A DNA stretch of 64,000 nucleotides from Arabidopsis thaliana (lineage: Eukaryota; Streptophyta; Magnoliopsida; Brassicales; Brassicaceae). The notes beneath the pieces are model-generated. The model did not search any database, was not told the DNA's origin, and saw only the letters and a program-made list of their open reading frames with translations. This document shows positions 12,561-24,389 of the stretch, in pieces. Numbering within the stretch: the stretch's first letter is position 1; the number at the start of each line of letters is the position of its first letter. The stretch is from positions 11,897,151 to 11,961,150 of the forward strand of contig NC_003071.7 in assembly GCF_000001735.4 (NCBI RefSeq), written 5' to 3'. Position numbers and translations under genes: made by a program.

Positions 12561-13752
12561 ATATATAGATTCTAATCATATCATTTTGAAGTAGGGGGAA
12601 TGTACAACATAGATTTAGTTCTTTATGTGTTAAAAAAACAGAAAAAAAGGAAGCTAATAACCTAAATAAAACCAAATCTATTATAGATTGGATTGGTACA
12701 AGTTCGACTTTTTATTTTTGGGCTTTTTAATTAGTATATGTGCAATCTATAGCCAAAAATTAGGAGTTTCTTTGCAAAATGACCTAAACATTTTCTTATG
12801 CAAAATAATCATAGAGTAACATTACAGTTTTTTCCACATGTTTTATTTTTTTATTTTTTATTTATTTTACCATTACAGTTCTTTGCATATGTTATAAACA
12901 AATCTTTATTTAATCTGATGACACTTTATTTTTACAAAGTAAATGTTGCTTTATAGTTTATACAGTATATAAAAAAAATATTTATTATGGACGAGTGCTA
13001 TTTAACACTATGACACACATTTTACACACTTAATACATCTTAAAACAAAACGACACCCCAGTAATTACTGTTTACAATTTTGTCATTGAAACTATTTTCC
13101 AAAATATGTTCCAGATTTTGGCTATCTAGCAAACTAACCCCTAATTATAGAAAAGAAAGTTACCAATGTAAAGTTTTAGCCACACAAAAAGGAAAACCAT
13201 GATAACCACAATAACATCTAATTTGATTTTCGAGTCATGTATCTTTTTACTCAAACCTCCATCCAGATTCAACACCATTATAGTTTGAGGATTTGATTCG
13301 ATAGCAACTACGTTTGTGTTCTTCATTGAAATGTAAGTTTCATACTTTCGTTATCAACAAAAACAATGGTTATTCTACAAAACTAGAGCGTAAAAGTTAT
13401 CAACAAAAACTTTCTTTTTCTCTTTCATTTGTGTTCATGGTTGAGTGGAAACATGGGACACATTGTTCTCAACTACTCATGCCTATCCAGTGACCATTTT
13501 ACCAATATATCTAAAAATCAAACACATAGTTGGATGACACTAAACTACCACCAAATGTCTTGAGAAATAAGTAATTAAGAAGCAGAAGATGACATTAGAA
13601 CCAAGACTAACATTACATAGAAGTTGTTCAACAAACCAACTCTCACATATTCATCCATAACCACAAAGATTCAAACCATGTTTACAAGAAACATAAACCA
13701 ATACTCATAGAATTGTTGCATATAACATTCTTACTCAGGTGATGATAATGAT
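12561..13752. other. Intergenic DNA downstream of CKS1
   Basis: AT-rich sequence and the CKS1 3' flank. I see no supported gene. A short minus-strand open frame at 13141-13326 has no recognisable domain. Confidence 0.5.
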
Positions 13753-14393
13753 TCACTTAACAAGCATGTTCTGAGCTTGATTCTCCTGCTGCTGCTGATA
13801 GTTAAGAGGCCTCCTGAATAGCATTATGTGCGGCTCAGGTCGATGAACCGCGTAATGTACCCATCCGCGGCTTTGCTGCACTCCTATCGCTCGCCATTCG
13901 TTCTTCGAAATTCCAAACATTTTTACCATCACCACCAATCAATACAACATTGAAGAGATTGCACAACACAAATGTCTAAAATCTCTTTATCACTAAACCT
14001 TACAAAATCCCAAAGCAAAGATTCAAAATCGTAACAGTTGCAATTTGGATTCAGAGCAAAGATTCAAATCCTAAACCTAAACGATCTCTTTTTCGATTTT
14101 TCCCAAACTTAATTTCTTAAGAGCAACAAATTTTCATAGTCTTCGATGATCTAATCGAAGGATTTAGAATCAGAAATCAGAGAACAATGCGGAAAAAAAC
14201 TTACTTCGGAGAGAAGACGATTCTTTGGAAGAAGTTTAGCGACTTCAGGAGGAAGAACGACGTGCCTGTATCGATCGATTACGATTAGAGAAGTGAGAGT
14301 GAAAATTGGAGGAAGAAGAAGCGAGATTGAAGAGCTTTACCTGTATTCGAAAGTGTCATCGAAGTATTTCTCGGAGTATTGGATCTGACCCAT
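13753..14393 (-). CDS. CKS1: Cyclin-dependent kinase regulatory subunit CKS1
   Basis: Three exons (14393-14341, 14265-14205, 13902-13753) encode 87 residues from [13 protein letters not shown] to the C-terminal QAQNMLVK. This is a full-length CKS/Suc1 protein: FEYRHVVLP near the N-terminus, the conserved [15 protein letters not shown] core, and [13 protein letters not shown] with the HxPEPH hinge that controls beta-strand exchange. CKS proteins bind CDKs and phosphorylated substrates and adjust CDK activity at cell-cycle transitions. Its neighbour at 15310-15962 is a close paralogue in the same orientation with identical exon 1 and 2 lengths (53 and 61 nt). The Gln-rich tail distinguishes the two. 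Gene order (At2g27960) and the 87-residue length support the name. Confidence 0.95.
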
Positions 14394-15309
14394 TTCTCTC
14401 TCAGAGATGTGAAGCCTTAATCAGGAAATGGAGGAGAAGGGAAAGAGGAATTGAAGAATCTGTAATCTGATCGTTTGAAATTTGGGGAAGATAGTGAAAG
14501 GAGAATAAAGTGGTTTGGGGTAGATATGTAATTATGAGGAAATAGAGGGGTGTTTGATTAACTTTTTAGAGTTTTGAAATTCTTTAGAAGACGCCGATTG
14601 GGTATGAATGATTATAAACCGGTTAGTTACCAAAATGAATTGAAATTGGGTGGATTGGTTTGGTTCTAATTAAATTCAACAACTTGTTTGGTTGCTTTGA
14701 CCAAAGACCTTGTTATTTACCATCAAACTACGAACTCGTTCATTTTCTCGAAATTTCATTTAATTCCAACAATCAGTGCTTCACACTAGGTATAAGATAC
14801 ATATCTAGTTAATTTATAAAAATGGCTCTGAATCTCCTGGTTTCAATACACTAATAGTAGTACAGTAAGGAATATATGGTGTTTGGTGAATGTGGTGATT
14901 GAGACACAATATGAGTTTCTTTGAATCAGTATCGCCATGAGAATCGTGATTAGACCTTCAGATTGGCATTGTAATGATACCTTGTTTGTTGTTCATAGTT
15001 ATGGACTTAAGACTCTAAGAGGAGCAATAAAAAGAGGTTGAAATGATGAAACAAGCACATAAGCATGAGAAATAACGTCTTCATTCTTAACCATGAAGAA
15101 GTTCAAACGTGGATCCAACCAAAGTCTAGCAAAGGACCAGACTTAACATAACATTAAAAGTTGTTCTACCAAACTCACATGATTCTCCACTGAAGAGAAT
15201 TCATGAACACAATAAAAAAAACTACAGGAACAAAACATCAGAGTAGTATTTTAAAACCTCGTTTACGAGAGACATAAACAGAGATTAGGGAGAATTTTGC
15301 ATAATTCTT
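14394..15309. other. Spacer between CKS1 and CKS2
   Basis: Contains the CKS1 leader and promoter and the CKS2 3' region. The part nearest 14394-14520 is purine-rich on the plus strand, as expected for a minus-strand leader. No other gene seen. Confidence 0.5.
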
Positions 15310-15962
15310 CTACTTAGCAATCTGAGCTTGGTGCTCCTGCTGGTAGTTAAGAGGCCTCCTAAAGAGCATGATATGTGGCTCAGGACGATGAATCGCGTAA
15401 TGAACCCATCCACGACTTTGCTGCACTCCGATGGCTCTCCATTCACTCTACAAAACCAGATTGTAAAACAAGAAAACTGTTAACTTCAAAATCAGAAAAC
15501 TGAGAATTGACTGATAACACAAAAAAATATCTAAACTATCTTCGTCACTGCTGACAATTACACAACCTAAAGTTAATAAACAAGTTAATGAGAAGCAAAA
15601 CTTCAAATTCCTAAGCAGAAACTTCAATTTCTTCGACTCTCAAAAGTCCAAACTTCAATTTCCTAACTTAATTTCTTAAACATGTAAATCTCTTAGCCTA
15701 CGATGATTCAAGGGTTATACAGCGAATAGAGGAAAGCCCTAATTTTTAACTTACTTCCGAAAGAATACGATTCTTAGGTAAAAGCTTAGCAACTTCCGGA
15801 GGAAGTACAACGTGCCTGAGAGAAAAATAAAAGACCACGCGATTAGACTGAAACTAAAACGTGAGAGAGAACTCCATTAAAATGGGAGGAGAATCAAACT
15901 GAGAATCACCTGTATTCGAAAGTATCATCGAAATATTTGTCGGAGTACTGGATCTGACCCAT
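15310..15962 (-). CDS. CKS2: Cyclin-dependent kinase regulatory subunit CKS2
   Basis: Three exons (15962-15910, 15815-15755, 15447-15310) encode 83 residues beginning [13 protein letters not shown] and ending with a shorter QAQIAK-type tail. The core ([28 protein letters not shown]) is almost identical to CKS1; differences are conservative, such as Glu to Asp in the N-terminal motif, Leu to Ile before the second intron and Val to Ile in the core. Intron positions and phases match CKS1 exactly, so the two arose by tandem duplication. Family knowledge: binds CDKs and phospho-substrates to tune cell-cycle progression. Name from gene order (At2g27970). Confidence 0.95.
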
Positions 15963-16799
15963 CTTCTTAAATCACCCAACAAACGTCTATTAAATTTACT
16001 AAACAAAAGAAATGGAGCAATCTGTCAGTAATCTAAACCCTAAACAACGACGAGAACCTAAACAAATCAGAAATCGAACCCTAATCTAAGAATCGGGAAG
16101 TAAAGCAGACCTTGAGAAGAAGTGCGATCGGAAACGAAATGAATTTTAGGGGAGAAGAGGGAAAGCGAAAGGGAATTAAAAAGGCATTGTGGTAAGGAAG
16201 TAATTATGGGGATTTATAGGGGCATTTTCTCAACGGGTGTTTTGATTTTTTTGAGTTTCAAATTTCTTAGAGGCGCTCCTTCCCGCTTAGTGGAGCCCTA
16301 AAATTTTGATTACGGTTCGACGTTAATCAAACCGGTATAATTCCCGGTTCAGAGATTCATTTCTAAAGGCATCAGTATCTTCCTCTTATAGTCAGAGTTC
16401 AGGTGTCCGTATACTCGCCGGCTTTGTATACCTCCTTTGTTCGATATATAAACATCAGTGACAAAAAGAAAAAGATTTCAGAAAATTGAATTTCATTTTT
16501 GGGCACTAATATACAAAAAAAAATTAGCTTCGGATAATCATGACTAAACCCCCAAAAGAATGCCCTAATGTTTTAGACTTCCCCATTTACTTCCCCCTCT
16601 TATCTCTACTTCGTCTCTACCAAAACCAAATTCTCTAACCCTTTTGTGTATCTTTCTCTCTAGTTTCCATTACAAAGAAAGACACGTTAGGGGAGAAACC
16701 TGTACAAGAACGTGGCTACTACCCGAAATTAGATTAAAAAAGAGCATCCAATCGTTTCACCAACTTTCCAAAAACCAAAAAACAAAGACAACCTTGAGC
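15963..16799. other. CKS2 leader/promoter and PHD-gene 3' flank
   Basis: The first about 200 bases look like the CKS2 leader; the rest is intergenic sequence and the probable 3' untranslated region of the next gene. Nothing else supported. Confidence 0.5.
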
Positions 16800-19700
16800 T
16801 TACTCCTCCTTACTGGCCTCAGTTTTACTCACGGCACTCGGTGCTGGTACACTCTTTCTCAACATAGATGTTCCATGAAAGATCATCACCGAGTAGTCTT
16901 TTCTGTATTCTTTCACCTAATAACACACAAACACAGTGTGTATCAGAGATGGGATTCATTGGGAGTGTATATAAGTTTATATGGATATAGATATATACCT
17001 CTTCGTCGGTCATCTTGGTGAAACCAAATTTGTCAGTCCATATGGATTTGGCTTCATCTGCTGCTGGTAGCACGATATGTTTCACGTTTAGGAACCCAAG
17101 TAGCCTCTCGATGCAAGCAAACAGGCATTGGAAGTAACCCTACAATAGGAAAAAAAAAACATAAATTCTCAAACTCTCAAAAAAGAGCAATCACAAGCAT
17201 TTCATCCCCCAGGTACAATTTGACACAAAAAAATTCCTTCTGCAATTAAGATGCTACACATTGTTCTGCTCTTAAGCTATTCGACACAAAAACATGTCTG
17301 CTTAGATGTATCACTGTATAATTTATCAATGTATGGGATTGACAGTAAGAGTGAGTCGTTTATTAACCATTCTATAGGAGTAGGCACCTGTTGTAAAGAA
17401 AAAACATCCAAGGTTCCAGATAAAAACTGTTTACCTGCCCTTGACAATCTTTGCTGGTAGCAACCAGAGGGAGTTCTGCAAGTTCTGACCCAAAAACCCT
17501 AAAGATTCCCACTGAAACAATCACTTCGCTGCACAAGAAACAAAAAAAGGACAACATTAAAAAGATGAAACATGCGTCACAGAAAATAAATTAGAGTGAA
17601 AAAGAAGAAGAATCTTACTCCACAGCCAACATAGTGCAGTACATGCCACTAAAATCTTGGGCCTTTGTTTGCCTTCTGTTCCACACACAAAAGTTGTTGA
17701 TCAGCACAAAGAATAATCCACTCGACTGATTGAAGATACAAAATTGCTTACCCATACACCATGGCTGGTATCAAATCTCCCTTGGTCCCAGATTCACTGA
17801 TAGGATCAAACCGTTCCTATAGCATACAATTGTTAGAAGGGACAAACAGCAGAAAGGACAGAAGAGTTTGAAATGTGGTCTTGACTTACATGAAGAATGG
17901 AAAGTGCCTTTGCAAGCAATATTTTGGTATCATCTGAAGAGGTCAACTTCCCACTAAGGACCCTCCATCTTATGTCAGGAGTGGTTTTATAATCTGGACA
18001 GTTTTCTTCATTAGGTTGTTCCTTCTTCCTTAAAAAATTCAGAATATTGTTACTTAGCTTCTCTTCTCCGCGAACTATCAGATTGCCCAATGTAGTGTTG
18101 ATCTCTTCGCACCCGAGGGAACAGAACCATTTTTCTTCAGGTAGCTCCTGTTAAGACATAACAAGAATGAGAAAGATAGATACTGAGTTTTCACCCGAGG
18201 GAATGAAAGAGCTAAATAGGCAAAGAACCTTGAGATCAGCAATGTCACGTTCTTTCAAACAGCCAACATGGAATTCCTTTTCACACTGAGGAGAAAACAA
18301 CAAAACCAAAAATGGTGAAGACCAGAAGCAGATTTAAGAGGCAAGGAACCCTATACAGCAATGAACAACAAAGTACCTGATCACAGATAATCACAGTGCG
18401 AGCATTAAAGCCCAACCTGCAAAAACTATGACCTCTGCAACAACATAGAAAATTAAGCAAAGGTCAGTCTCATAAGCAAATGGTTTCAGTTAGCCAATAC
18501 ACATCTTCTCAACTAAACATTTTTAATGAGACACTATGAAGGAAGACATCAAGAGACTAGAAATAATGGAAAAGCTTGATATTCACCTGCATAACACGCA
18601 TACACTTGGGAGCTCGGTCACAAAAGAGCTGACAATTCGAATGCATCTATTGGTTATCTCAGCAATTGCATCAACTCCCTGAACTCTCCCAGCTGCAATG
18701 GCGTTGAGATTGCTATCCACGAACTTCTCTCTCTCAACCATATTCACACAATATTTGCAGGACCACCTCTCACTCGGAAGGCTTGGTAGAGAAGCACATA
18801 CTAGATAAAACCAAAACAGACAGATAAGCTCTATCAAGTTCACGCTCCAAAAACATTTTAAAAGTAGCAATAGAAGAATTCCAACAAACAAACATGGAAA
18901 ACTGCAAATACCAAACCTTTATGATATGATCTTGGACAGGTATCACAACACACGAGCTCACCCCCATCCCTACATATACTGCAAAGGTCATCATTTTCAT
19001 GGATGGAAAACCTCTGGTCCATTGATAGTGCTACTGATAGTTCATGAAGAGAAACCCCATTGGTTGTATAAATGTGCTGAAACCTGATCATTAACAGAAG
19101 ATGAATTAGTTGTTTAAACAGTTTCTCTGTGAATCGTACAATCAATGATCTTAAGGATCCACGAACTTTACACTAATTGTGCAAGTTTTATATGTTTACT
19201 TTTTGCAACCATGGGAAGAAATGTTTATGTTTACTCTTTGACAATACAATGGCCGAGCGAAGAAATAATGGTTCTGGTTATCAGGTTTCCAAGGAGAATG
19301 TGAGTAGCTTCACTATAATCCTCAATCTCTTGTATTTCAGCAAATTATTTTATTACGTTACTACAATTTAATTATATCAGAATCGGAGATTTAAAAAAAA
19401 AATCAGAAAAGGAACAAACCCATTAACTACTAGAGCATAAATATGGAAATAGTTGCAAGGAACTTACGGCTTCCGGCGACTTGCACATCCAGCGTGGGCC
19501 TCAAACGTTGAAGGACTGACCTGGTCCCATAAACATTATATAGGCTGATTCAAACCCCCTATATACTTTAATGCCAGGAAAGCTAATTGACATTAAAGAG
19601 AGCTTACCACTTTGTTGCAACAAGAACAATGTATCCCAAATCCCTTCTTATAGCCGACAAGCATTTTCTGCACAATGAACAAAATGGTTGGCGAAGGAAA

Positions 19701-22591
19701 AGTTTCAAAAAGGGGCTGGAGAAAAGACAATTATCATGCAGATCTAACCTCTCCAGCAACGAAATAACCTACTTCAGTCCCATCTGGCAGTATATCATCC
19801 TCAAAAACAAGTTTGTGCAGCCGCAAATCCCTTTCAAAATGACAAAAGATAGACTGAGAACTAATATAAGTTAGACAGACAGCAAGGAAGTCGACAATCT
19901 AGCAGACTAGCACTAGACCATATATACATCGGATAAGTGCTGTCACACTTATAACAACACTACTCACTTTCTGGTTAGTTTCCCATGGCTGTTGCTTTTG
20001 ATTGAGCTGTTTTTTGACTCGCTCAGAATAGTTCCTGGAACCACACCTGGCTCAGTTGACCTGTAGAACCCCAAGATAAATTAAGCTTAGCCAATAACCC
20101 CAGTGTAAAACTAAAGAGTATATGCCATATTTCCAATATTATATTCTCATTTACTCATTTTCCAGAATGATAAATGGTAGATTGTGAGCTAATTACAATA
20201 TAAAAAGGCAGCAAAAACACAAAACGTAACAACTAGAAAGCACAACCATCAATATAACAACAATACTCACTTTCTGGTTGGTTGTTCTCGCCTGTTACTT
20301 TGGCGAGGACTGGATTTTGACCTTCTAAGGATAGATTTTGGATCCACACTTGGCCTAGACGAACTGTGGTGTAGATAAAGGTCAACATATTTAGTGGTGT
20401 ATTAGATATATCCAAAAATAAAGTCATGCATGTTAGTACTAGCAGAATTCTACATAAGCAACCATATAATAAAGGAACATACAGCTCGTAATCCACATTA
20501 CATAAGTAGAAAATGTTTTTTCGGATTACATAATTAGAAAATATTCTTTCGGAAAAATATCAGCGGCTTTTTCGTTTTATTTTCCACCCAGTCTGAAAAA
20601 CTAACTGAACAAGATAACTGCGTGCTCATCTTACTTTCACATGATTCAACTGCACAGAAAAGGTTGTAGCTATAAATGAAGACAGATGAGCCATACCCGT
20701 TAAGAGCATCATTTGCTTTAGACGGACTGTTATGGAATTCTGGCTCCTTACTCTCCAAACACGATTTGCACACAACTAATGATTTTGTATCACAAGGCTC
20801 AATCATTGGACCTGCAATCAATTGGATGTAACCAGTCTAAATTCTTTATAAAGAGAAGAGAAAAGAAAAAAAAAACAAGTGAAAACAGTCTGTATAATGT
20901 TGCACAAACCAATGAACTAATCAGTAACCTTGGCAACTCAAACACAGGCTAGATTTCTTTAAAATTGGTCCAACTACCACACGAAGTTTCTCTTCTAGTG
21001 TAGCCAAAGGATTTTCCTTGCATGCATTCATGACATCACGAAGTGTGAATCCAGACTCCAGTAAGATATATTCAGGTGGGCGTTTGTTATTGCTAGAAGC
21101 ATGCAACTCGAACATGGCAGGGCTCACCACCTGTGAAATGAAATTTTAAAAGTTACATCAACCAGCTAGCATTTGGCAGGACCAATTACAAGACTTTTAA
21201 GAACAGAAGATATCACTAACCTGTATTCCTATGCAGGCACTACAAAAGCACAAAACGCCTGATCCTTTTATCACTCCTTTAAGCCCTCTAGTCCCCGCCT
21301 CTCTCACCTACGAGAGGATGGTGACATACATATCAGCTAAATAAAATTTGTTTTTACATGAATAGAATAAGAAGTCACCATATACCTTTGCTCCTCGAAC
21401 ATAGTACACAATTAGTCCCTCAAGTATTCCACAATCAAAAATATCTTTCAGCTTTGCTGGGAAATTCCTTAGAAATTTCTTGGGTCTGCCACGCTTGTTG
21501 GGAGTAGTAACTGAAGGACTTTGAAAACCATCCATTTCAACATCATTGGCATGCATATCTACATCGACCAAGTCTGCTGGTTCGGTAGTATTTCCCAAAT
21601 TAGGATTGTCTGAATCACTTTCTTGTTTGACCAATGACCTAGTAAACCTCCTCAATGGCTTATCTACTGTATCATTCACTGCCTTCTTATCAACACCTTG
21701 AGAATGACCACTCATCTGGAATGATCTACTTGGAAGCCCGAGGCATAGAGAATGACCATTCATCTGGGATGATCTACTTGGAAGCCCAAGGCATATCTCC
21801 ACATTATTTTGCTCAAGAAGCTCCTCCTCCACCACATATGCCACTGAACCAGAAACATCAACACAATTATCTTCACTACCTATAGCATCCTTTTCTGGAT
21901 TTACATGATCATCATCAGCATTAACCTCAGACTTGATACCCTCAACCTTCAGCATCGACCGTGTCAACCTTTTACAGGGTTTCGCATAGACCAAACCTCT
22001 TTCCAACTTAACCTTACAAGATCTAGAAGCCATTTTTTCCATCACACTAAGACCTGCAGGACATGCCACAACTATTTCTCTATCAATAACACTGTCTCCT
22101 CCAATCGAACATACCTTCTCAGCCTCTATAACCTTCTCTGAAACCTTCTCAGTTTGCTCAAGTAAGTGATCCTCATTCATCACCACATTATCATCCCCAT
22201 TCTCAATCTCAACATCATTCTTCTCTTCTAGTCCTTTATCTTCACTCATAGATTCAACCAAAGCAGAGTCAACATCAATAACATCACTCTTAACTTCTTC
22301 TTCCTCCAAACCAACACCAACAGTATCAGACATTACAACTTCACCAACTTCCTCATCTTTACTAAAACGCATCTTCTTAATCCCACTCTTTAAACCAGAC
22401 GCGCGAATCGATTTCTTAACCTCCACACTTCTAGACTCACCATTCAAGTTTCTACTTCCCCTAGTCCGACCTAAAGACTCACCACCACAGATCTCAGACT
22501 GAGATTTCAAAACAAATTGCAATTCTCTTTTACACCCAGTACGAACCTGTGAAACAGCCACAAATTCTCCAGTAGCCGTACCTTTCGCCAT
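16800..22591 (-). CDS. PHD-finger / TDBD / GNAT-like nuclear protein, IDM1-related
   Basis: Nineteen exons are in frame: 22591-21386, 21307-21221, 21130-20929, 20811-20697, 20363-20271, 20060-19968, 19830-19749, 19667-19608, 19520-19468, 19083-18917, 18800-18587, 18434-18377, 18285-18229, 18147-17890, 17816-17752, 17675-17619, 17528-17435, 17139-16999 and 16916-16800. They total 3219 nt, or 1072 residues. The N-terminal 400 residues are disordered. A TDBD-like block follows ([18 protein letters not shown], then [17 protein letters not shown]), and a second one lies near 600-690 ([20 protein letters not shown]). A PHD finger near 700-745 reads [21 protein letters not shown]. The C-terminal part resembles a GNAT acetyltransferase fold. 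The Arabidopsis relative IDM1 acetylates histone H3 and opposes DNA methylation; a similar chromatin role is inferred. The start could instead be an in-frame Met at 22621. It matches my memory of At2g27980. Confidence 0.9.
19968..20363 (-). repeat. Tandemly duplicated 93-nt exon pair
   Basis: Exons 20363-20271 and 20060-19968 are each 93 nt, in the same phase, and encode 31-residue units sharing about 14 identical positions, including the terminal TRK. Both end ACCAGAAA before GTGAGTA, and the following intron starts are also alike (GTTGTTATA within the first 20 bases). Confidence 0.75.
21701..21796 (-). repeat. 48-bp coding tandem repeat with EAR-like LCLGL
   Basis: Two copies (21701-21748 and 21749-21796) within exon 1 of the PHD gene encode [15 protein letters not shown] and [15 protein letters not shown]. 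The second is preceded by Leu, which makes LCLGL, an LxLxL EAR-type sequence. Confidence 0.8.
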
Positions 22592-24389
22592 CGATTCAAA
22601 CGCAAGAACTTGTAAAATCAATCCCTTAACTTCCTATTAATGTCGAAAACCTAGAAAACGCATCGATGTAGTTATGGATTCATATCTATGAACGAGTGCG
22701 ATTAAAGGTTCAATTTGTAGGGATTCGCTTATCCTAACCAAAAGAAGAAGGAGAAGAAATTAGGGTTCCGTAGTTATCACCAGAAGAGAAGGGAGAGATA
22801 AAGAAGAAGTTGAAAAAGCTGTTTTGATTTTCTGAAGAAGACTTAATTTATTTTTATTTTTTGAAATTTTATCTGTTGTATTTTTATTCGAAATTTTCTC
22901 TAATATCATTAGTTTTGAGTTATTTCTTAGAAGCATATATACTTTTATTGTTTTATGATTTAACCCCTATAGAAGTATATTCTGTAGCTTGGAATCCTTT
23001 TTCTTGCGATGAACTGTATAGGATTTGAATGTGTCTTGTCAAAATCTTGGATGTTTTTTTCTTGTTTGTTTTGTCTTAAGCTTTCGAAGCATACTTTGGT
23101 TACTTGCATGGCTTTGTGTAAAATGAAAATAATGTAGCAAAATGTTTTTATTTCCCATGAAGGAAGGATTTCATATGTGAGATGTATTGTGTAGAACTGG
23201 TCAATTTCACGTAGAAATTTAGGGCTGGACTGGTTTATACGTAGTAGATGTGGTTGCGACTGTTGTAGTTTGTACAGATGAGCGGTTGTTGTTTCAAGCA
23301 TTATGAAGCAGATGCGTTTAATTTAGCGGTTGAGAATTGATACGTTTTGCGGAAGTTTTATGACTAGTTAACAATTAGGTACAACAACAGTTAAATCGAA
23401 AATGATCAAAAAAATATAATTTATAATTATATTAAGTATTAAAACATTAAATATTATATTATTATTATAAGATAGAAAATAATTTAACTATAGTTAATAA
23501 TAAAAATTATTTAAAAATTCTACATAATTATTCAAAATAAATAAATTTTTACGTAAAATGCTTTTTTTTTTTGATGTAATGCATTTGGGACACAATGTCT
23601 CCCGAGTTTATTATATATAAAAGTTTGTTTAGGACACGTATTCACAGTCTTGTTATCACTAACAAGTGTCTCTAAAATTGGCGGAACATAATCAAAATGA
23701 TAACCTAGCTGTAAAAAATAGCATAGTTAGTTATCATTTGCGAGTTAATTAGCTTTCTTATACAAATGAGAAATCCGGACAATTCAGTCCCTTGAATATA
23801 TACCGTCATGGCGCAAATATACCAAAAAAGACAGCGGATGTGGCATGTCGTGAGAAATCCAACCGCCACCTCCGATTAACTTCCACTTCCAAAAAGTTCG
23901 CTTTCCTCTCCCACGCGATGTACATGTCATAATAACCCCCTCCCCTCCTCCCCCACAATTCTGCCAAGAGAGCCGAACAACGACCAATATTTAGAGTAAA
24001 TCCTTACACGAACCTCCAGCTATATCTCGGATAACTTCACCAACTTCATCCAGCCCACACTCGGTGCCACCCACCCTATCATTCTTTCCACTCGTTGTCT
24101 GGTGGACTGCCTCTCCTTATTAGCCAAATTGGCAAGTTATACAATAAAATTTTAAAAATCAAAGTTTTGTTAAGTTTAATTTAACTTAAAAATTTTAAAC
24201 CCACAAGGGACGGATCTTAATCTTAGTATAACATAAAAGAAATAATTAAAAAGGTTTTTAACAAAAAAAATAACTAAAAAGGTGATCAGAGAACTTTGTG
24301 GCCCTAAGTTAGGAGTAACCATTTCAAGACAACTTTGTTATTTTCACTCTACCCAAAATACATAAAGGTGAAACAAAAGCAGAGGATTT
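22592..24389. other. PHD-gene upstream region and BLH8 3' flank
   Basis: The leader of the PHD gene extends to about 22850, followed by AT-rich intergenic DNA. At 23557-23582 a T-run is bounded by AATGC repeats, a weak example of the micro-insertion class. GC-richer sequence at 23780-24120 gives short open frames on the minus strand with no family match. Confidence 0.5.

Noticed and set aside
22960-23301. 113-codon minus-strand open frame upstream of the PHD gene
   Set aside because: AT-rich composition, no family resemblance, no leader or splice context.
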